Positions 63,083 through 64,000 of a DNA stretch of 64,000 nucleotides are shown here, in pieces. The stretch covers positions 1-64,000 of the forward strand of contig JALRHZ010000002.1 of assembly GCA_023259435.1 (NCBI GenBank), read 5' to 3'. The stretch comes from Paracoccaceae bacterium (GTDB lineage Bacteria > Pseudomonadota > Alphaproteobacteria > Rhodobacterales > Rhodobacteraceae). A program made the position numbers and the translations under genes. The stretch's first letter is position 1. Each line of letters starts with the position of its first letter. A model generated the notes under the pieces. The model was not told the DNA's origin. It ran no database searches and saw nothing but the letters and a program-made list of their open reading frames with translations.

Positions 63083-63407
63083 ATCCCCTCACTTTTCTGT
63101 GCCACCCGACACGTCGTTTAGTAAGAAGCCTATGAGTTTAATGATTGGTTAATCGCCTTCCGCAATGATTGTAAAATTGTCGAAAGCTATAAAATGCTGG
63201 GACTATTTCCCGTTATTTTACCTTGAGATACGACGACTTGCTGGCGGTCAATTTTCTGAATGACGGAAAAACAGGGCTGAAATTATGACATTAAAAGCAC
63301 AATGCAGCTGCAATCTGGCGGAGTTTCGAAAAAATCGGTGCAAATGGTTTTTGTGCTAAATTATGACTAAAGTTGGTGGCGCGTCTTATGCGTTTGGTGG
63401 GGAAATT
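63083..63407. other. Divergent promoter region, ~325 bases
   Basis: No gene seen. It separates the RTX gene from a divergent secreted-protein gene and contains a CtrA box near the RTX side. The rest is AT-rich without a recognised motif. Confidence 0.5.
63138..63152. promoter_or_regulatory. CtrA-type binding site
   Basis: TTAA-TGATTGG-TTAA is a perfect match to the TTAA-N7-TTAA full site of the cell-cycle and motility regulator CtrA. It lies 56 bases upstream of the RTX gene start. In roseobacters CtrA controls motility, gene transfer agents and some secreted proteins. Confidence 0.65.
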
Positions 63408-64000
63408 ATGAATAATCAATTGAAATTGCGTCTCGCAATGTATCTGGCTGTTGTGGCTAAACCTGTTTTTGGGGCTCTTTTTGCATTAGCTTTCTTTGGA
63501 ACATTTTTTCTATCAGAGGCCAATGCGCAAGATGGATGGCGCATCGAGGCGCACACTGGGCATGCTAATAAAGAATTGCTTAAGCGTAGCCTGGATTTCG
63601 CGAATGAGACGGATGATTTTCGTGATCTAGGTGGAGTGAAAATCGACATCAACAACGACGGCATCATTGATTTAGAGTCAGATACAACTTTCATTGTGAG
63701 TGATCAACAAGACTGGGATTCACGCGGCCAGCCGGACAAAACCCATGTCCCAATCTTCTTGGGTCTAGAGAATAAGAGGATCTCGTTCTCTGCCATTGCC
63801 AACGCTGTGGATGAAAACGGCGACCCAATCGACCCCATATTGGTCCCTGAGGACGCGTTTATCGGCGTAACGTCTAGTTATGCCCTAACGCCCAACTCTG
63901 GTATCGACCTAGCGGGTGTGAACATCAGAACATTGATGCGCCCTCGCGGCGAATTTGCTAACCGTCCGCTTGAAAACTTATCCATTGCTCATATCACTTG
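63408..64000 (+). CDS. Secreted protein of unknown function, 3-prime end beyond window
   Basis: The frame runs from ATG 63408 (GGTGGGG upstream) to the window edge, 197 codons. An N-terminal signal peptide is clear: a positively charged start, hydrophobic FGALFALAFFGTFFL, then cleavage likely after SEANA before QDGW. The mature part contains DINNDGIIDLESD, an EF-hand/dockerin-like calcium loop, and DAFIGVTSSYALTPNSGIDL. I do not recognise the family. It is divergent from the RTX gene and may be a second surface or adhesion component. Confidence 0.75.
   Translation, partial: MNNQLKLRLAMYLAVVAKPVFGALFALAFFGTFFLSEANAQDGWRIEAHTGHANKELLKRSLDFANETDDFRDLGGVKIDINNDGIIDLESDTTFIVSDQQDWDSRGQPDKTHVPIFLGLENKRISFSAIANAVDENGDPIDPILVPEDAFIGVTSSYALTPNSGIDLAGVNIRTLMRPRGEFANRPLENLSIAHIT

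Noticed and set aside
1-64000. tRNA, rRNA, CRISPR arrays, insertion sequences or prophage
   Set aside because: None was recognised: no cloverleaf-like runs, no regular short repeats with spacers, and no transposase, integrase or phage structural genes.

Overview
The window reads as a chromosomal segment of a marine alphaproteobacterium of the Roseobacter group (Rhodobacterales). The basis is gene content and style: a carboxyspermidine-type polyamine operon, a UgpC-type ABC cluster with a HisD/HpsN-like dehydrogenase, several SnoaL-like proteins, an RTX protein behind a CtrA box, a SPFH plus ribbon-helix-helix pair, and a repeated 3-prime motif (GAGATATTTTTAGACA). Base composition looks close to balanced, with a more AT-rich stretch around 8-14 kb. 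No rRNA, tRNA, CRISPR array or insertion sequence was recognised.

Layout. 0-4 kb: 3-prime part of a BCCT transporter, aroQ, an aminotransferase and a fumarylacetoacetate-hydrolase-family protein. 3.8-7.6 kb (minus): a molybdenum hydroxylase operon (FAD, 2Fe-2S and Mo subunits) that ends in a small MoaD-like sulfur-carrier gene. 7.9-14 kb: a SycD/LcrH-like TPR protein coupled to a Pro/Gln-rich protein of unknown function, then a 1396-residue membrane sensor with degenerate GGDEF and EAL domains.

14-29.6 kb: a large catabolic locus. It has a divergent promoter with two matching LacI-type operators. One arm holds a tandem SnoaL protein and an amidohydrolase. The other holds a complete ABC importer, SnoaL-like proteins, an HpsN/HisD-like dehydrogenase, a GST, an SDR, its own LacI regulator, a bicupin, a MetE-like zinc protein and an RraA-like aldolase. 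The substrate is not identifiable from sequence; this is the best candidate for an undescribed pathway.

29.6-34.8 kb: speA, carboxy(nor)spermidine dehydrogenase, carboxy(nor)spermidine decarboxylase and speB, which together account for arginine to spermidine without S-adenosylmethionine decarboxylase. 34.8-39 kb: a ThDP enzyme and monomeric isocitrate dehydrogenase. 39-46 kb: a SPFH/RHH pair and the leucine genes leuC, leuD and leuB with three extra genes between them. 46-57 kb: a DMT exporter, hybrid histidine kinase, pncA-pncB, thioesterase, UMF1-type MFS protein, SDR, TPR-sulfotransferase, and a queuosine-precursor transporter preceded by a preQ1-I-like pseudoknot.

57-64 kb: a compact RNA/micro-ORF unit whose ribosome-binding site is complementary over 17 nt to the 3-prime end of 16S rRNA, a KefF/KefC-like pair, arfB, a large RTX/lamin-tail protein preceded by a perfect CtrA box, and the start of a secreted protein that runs off the window.
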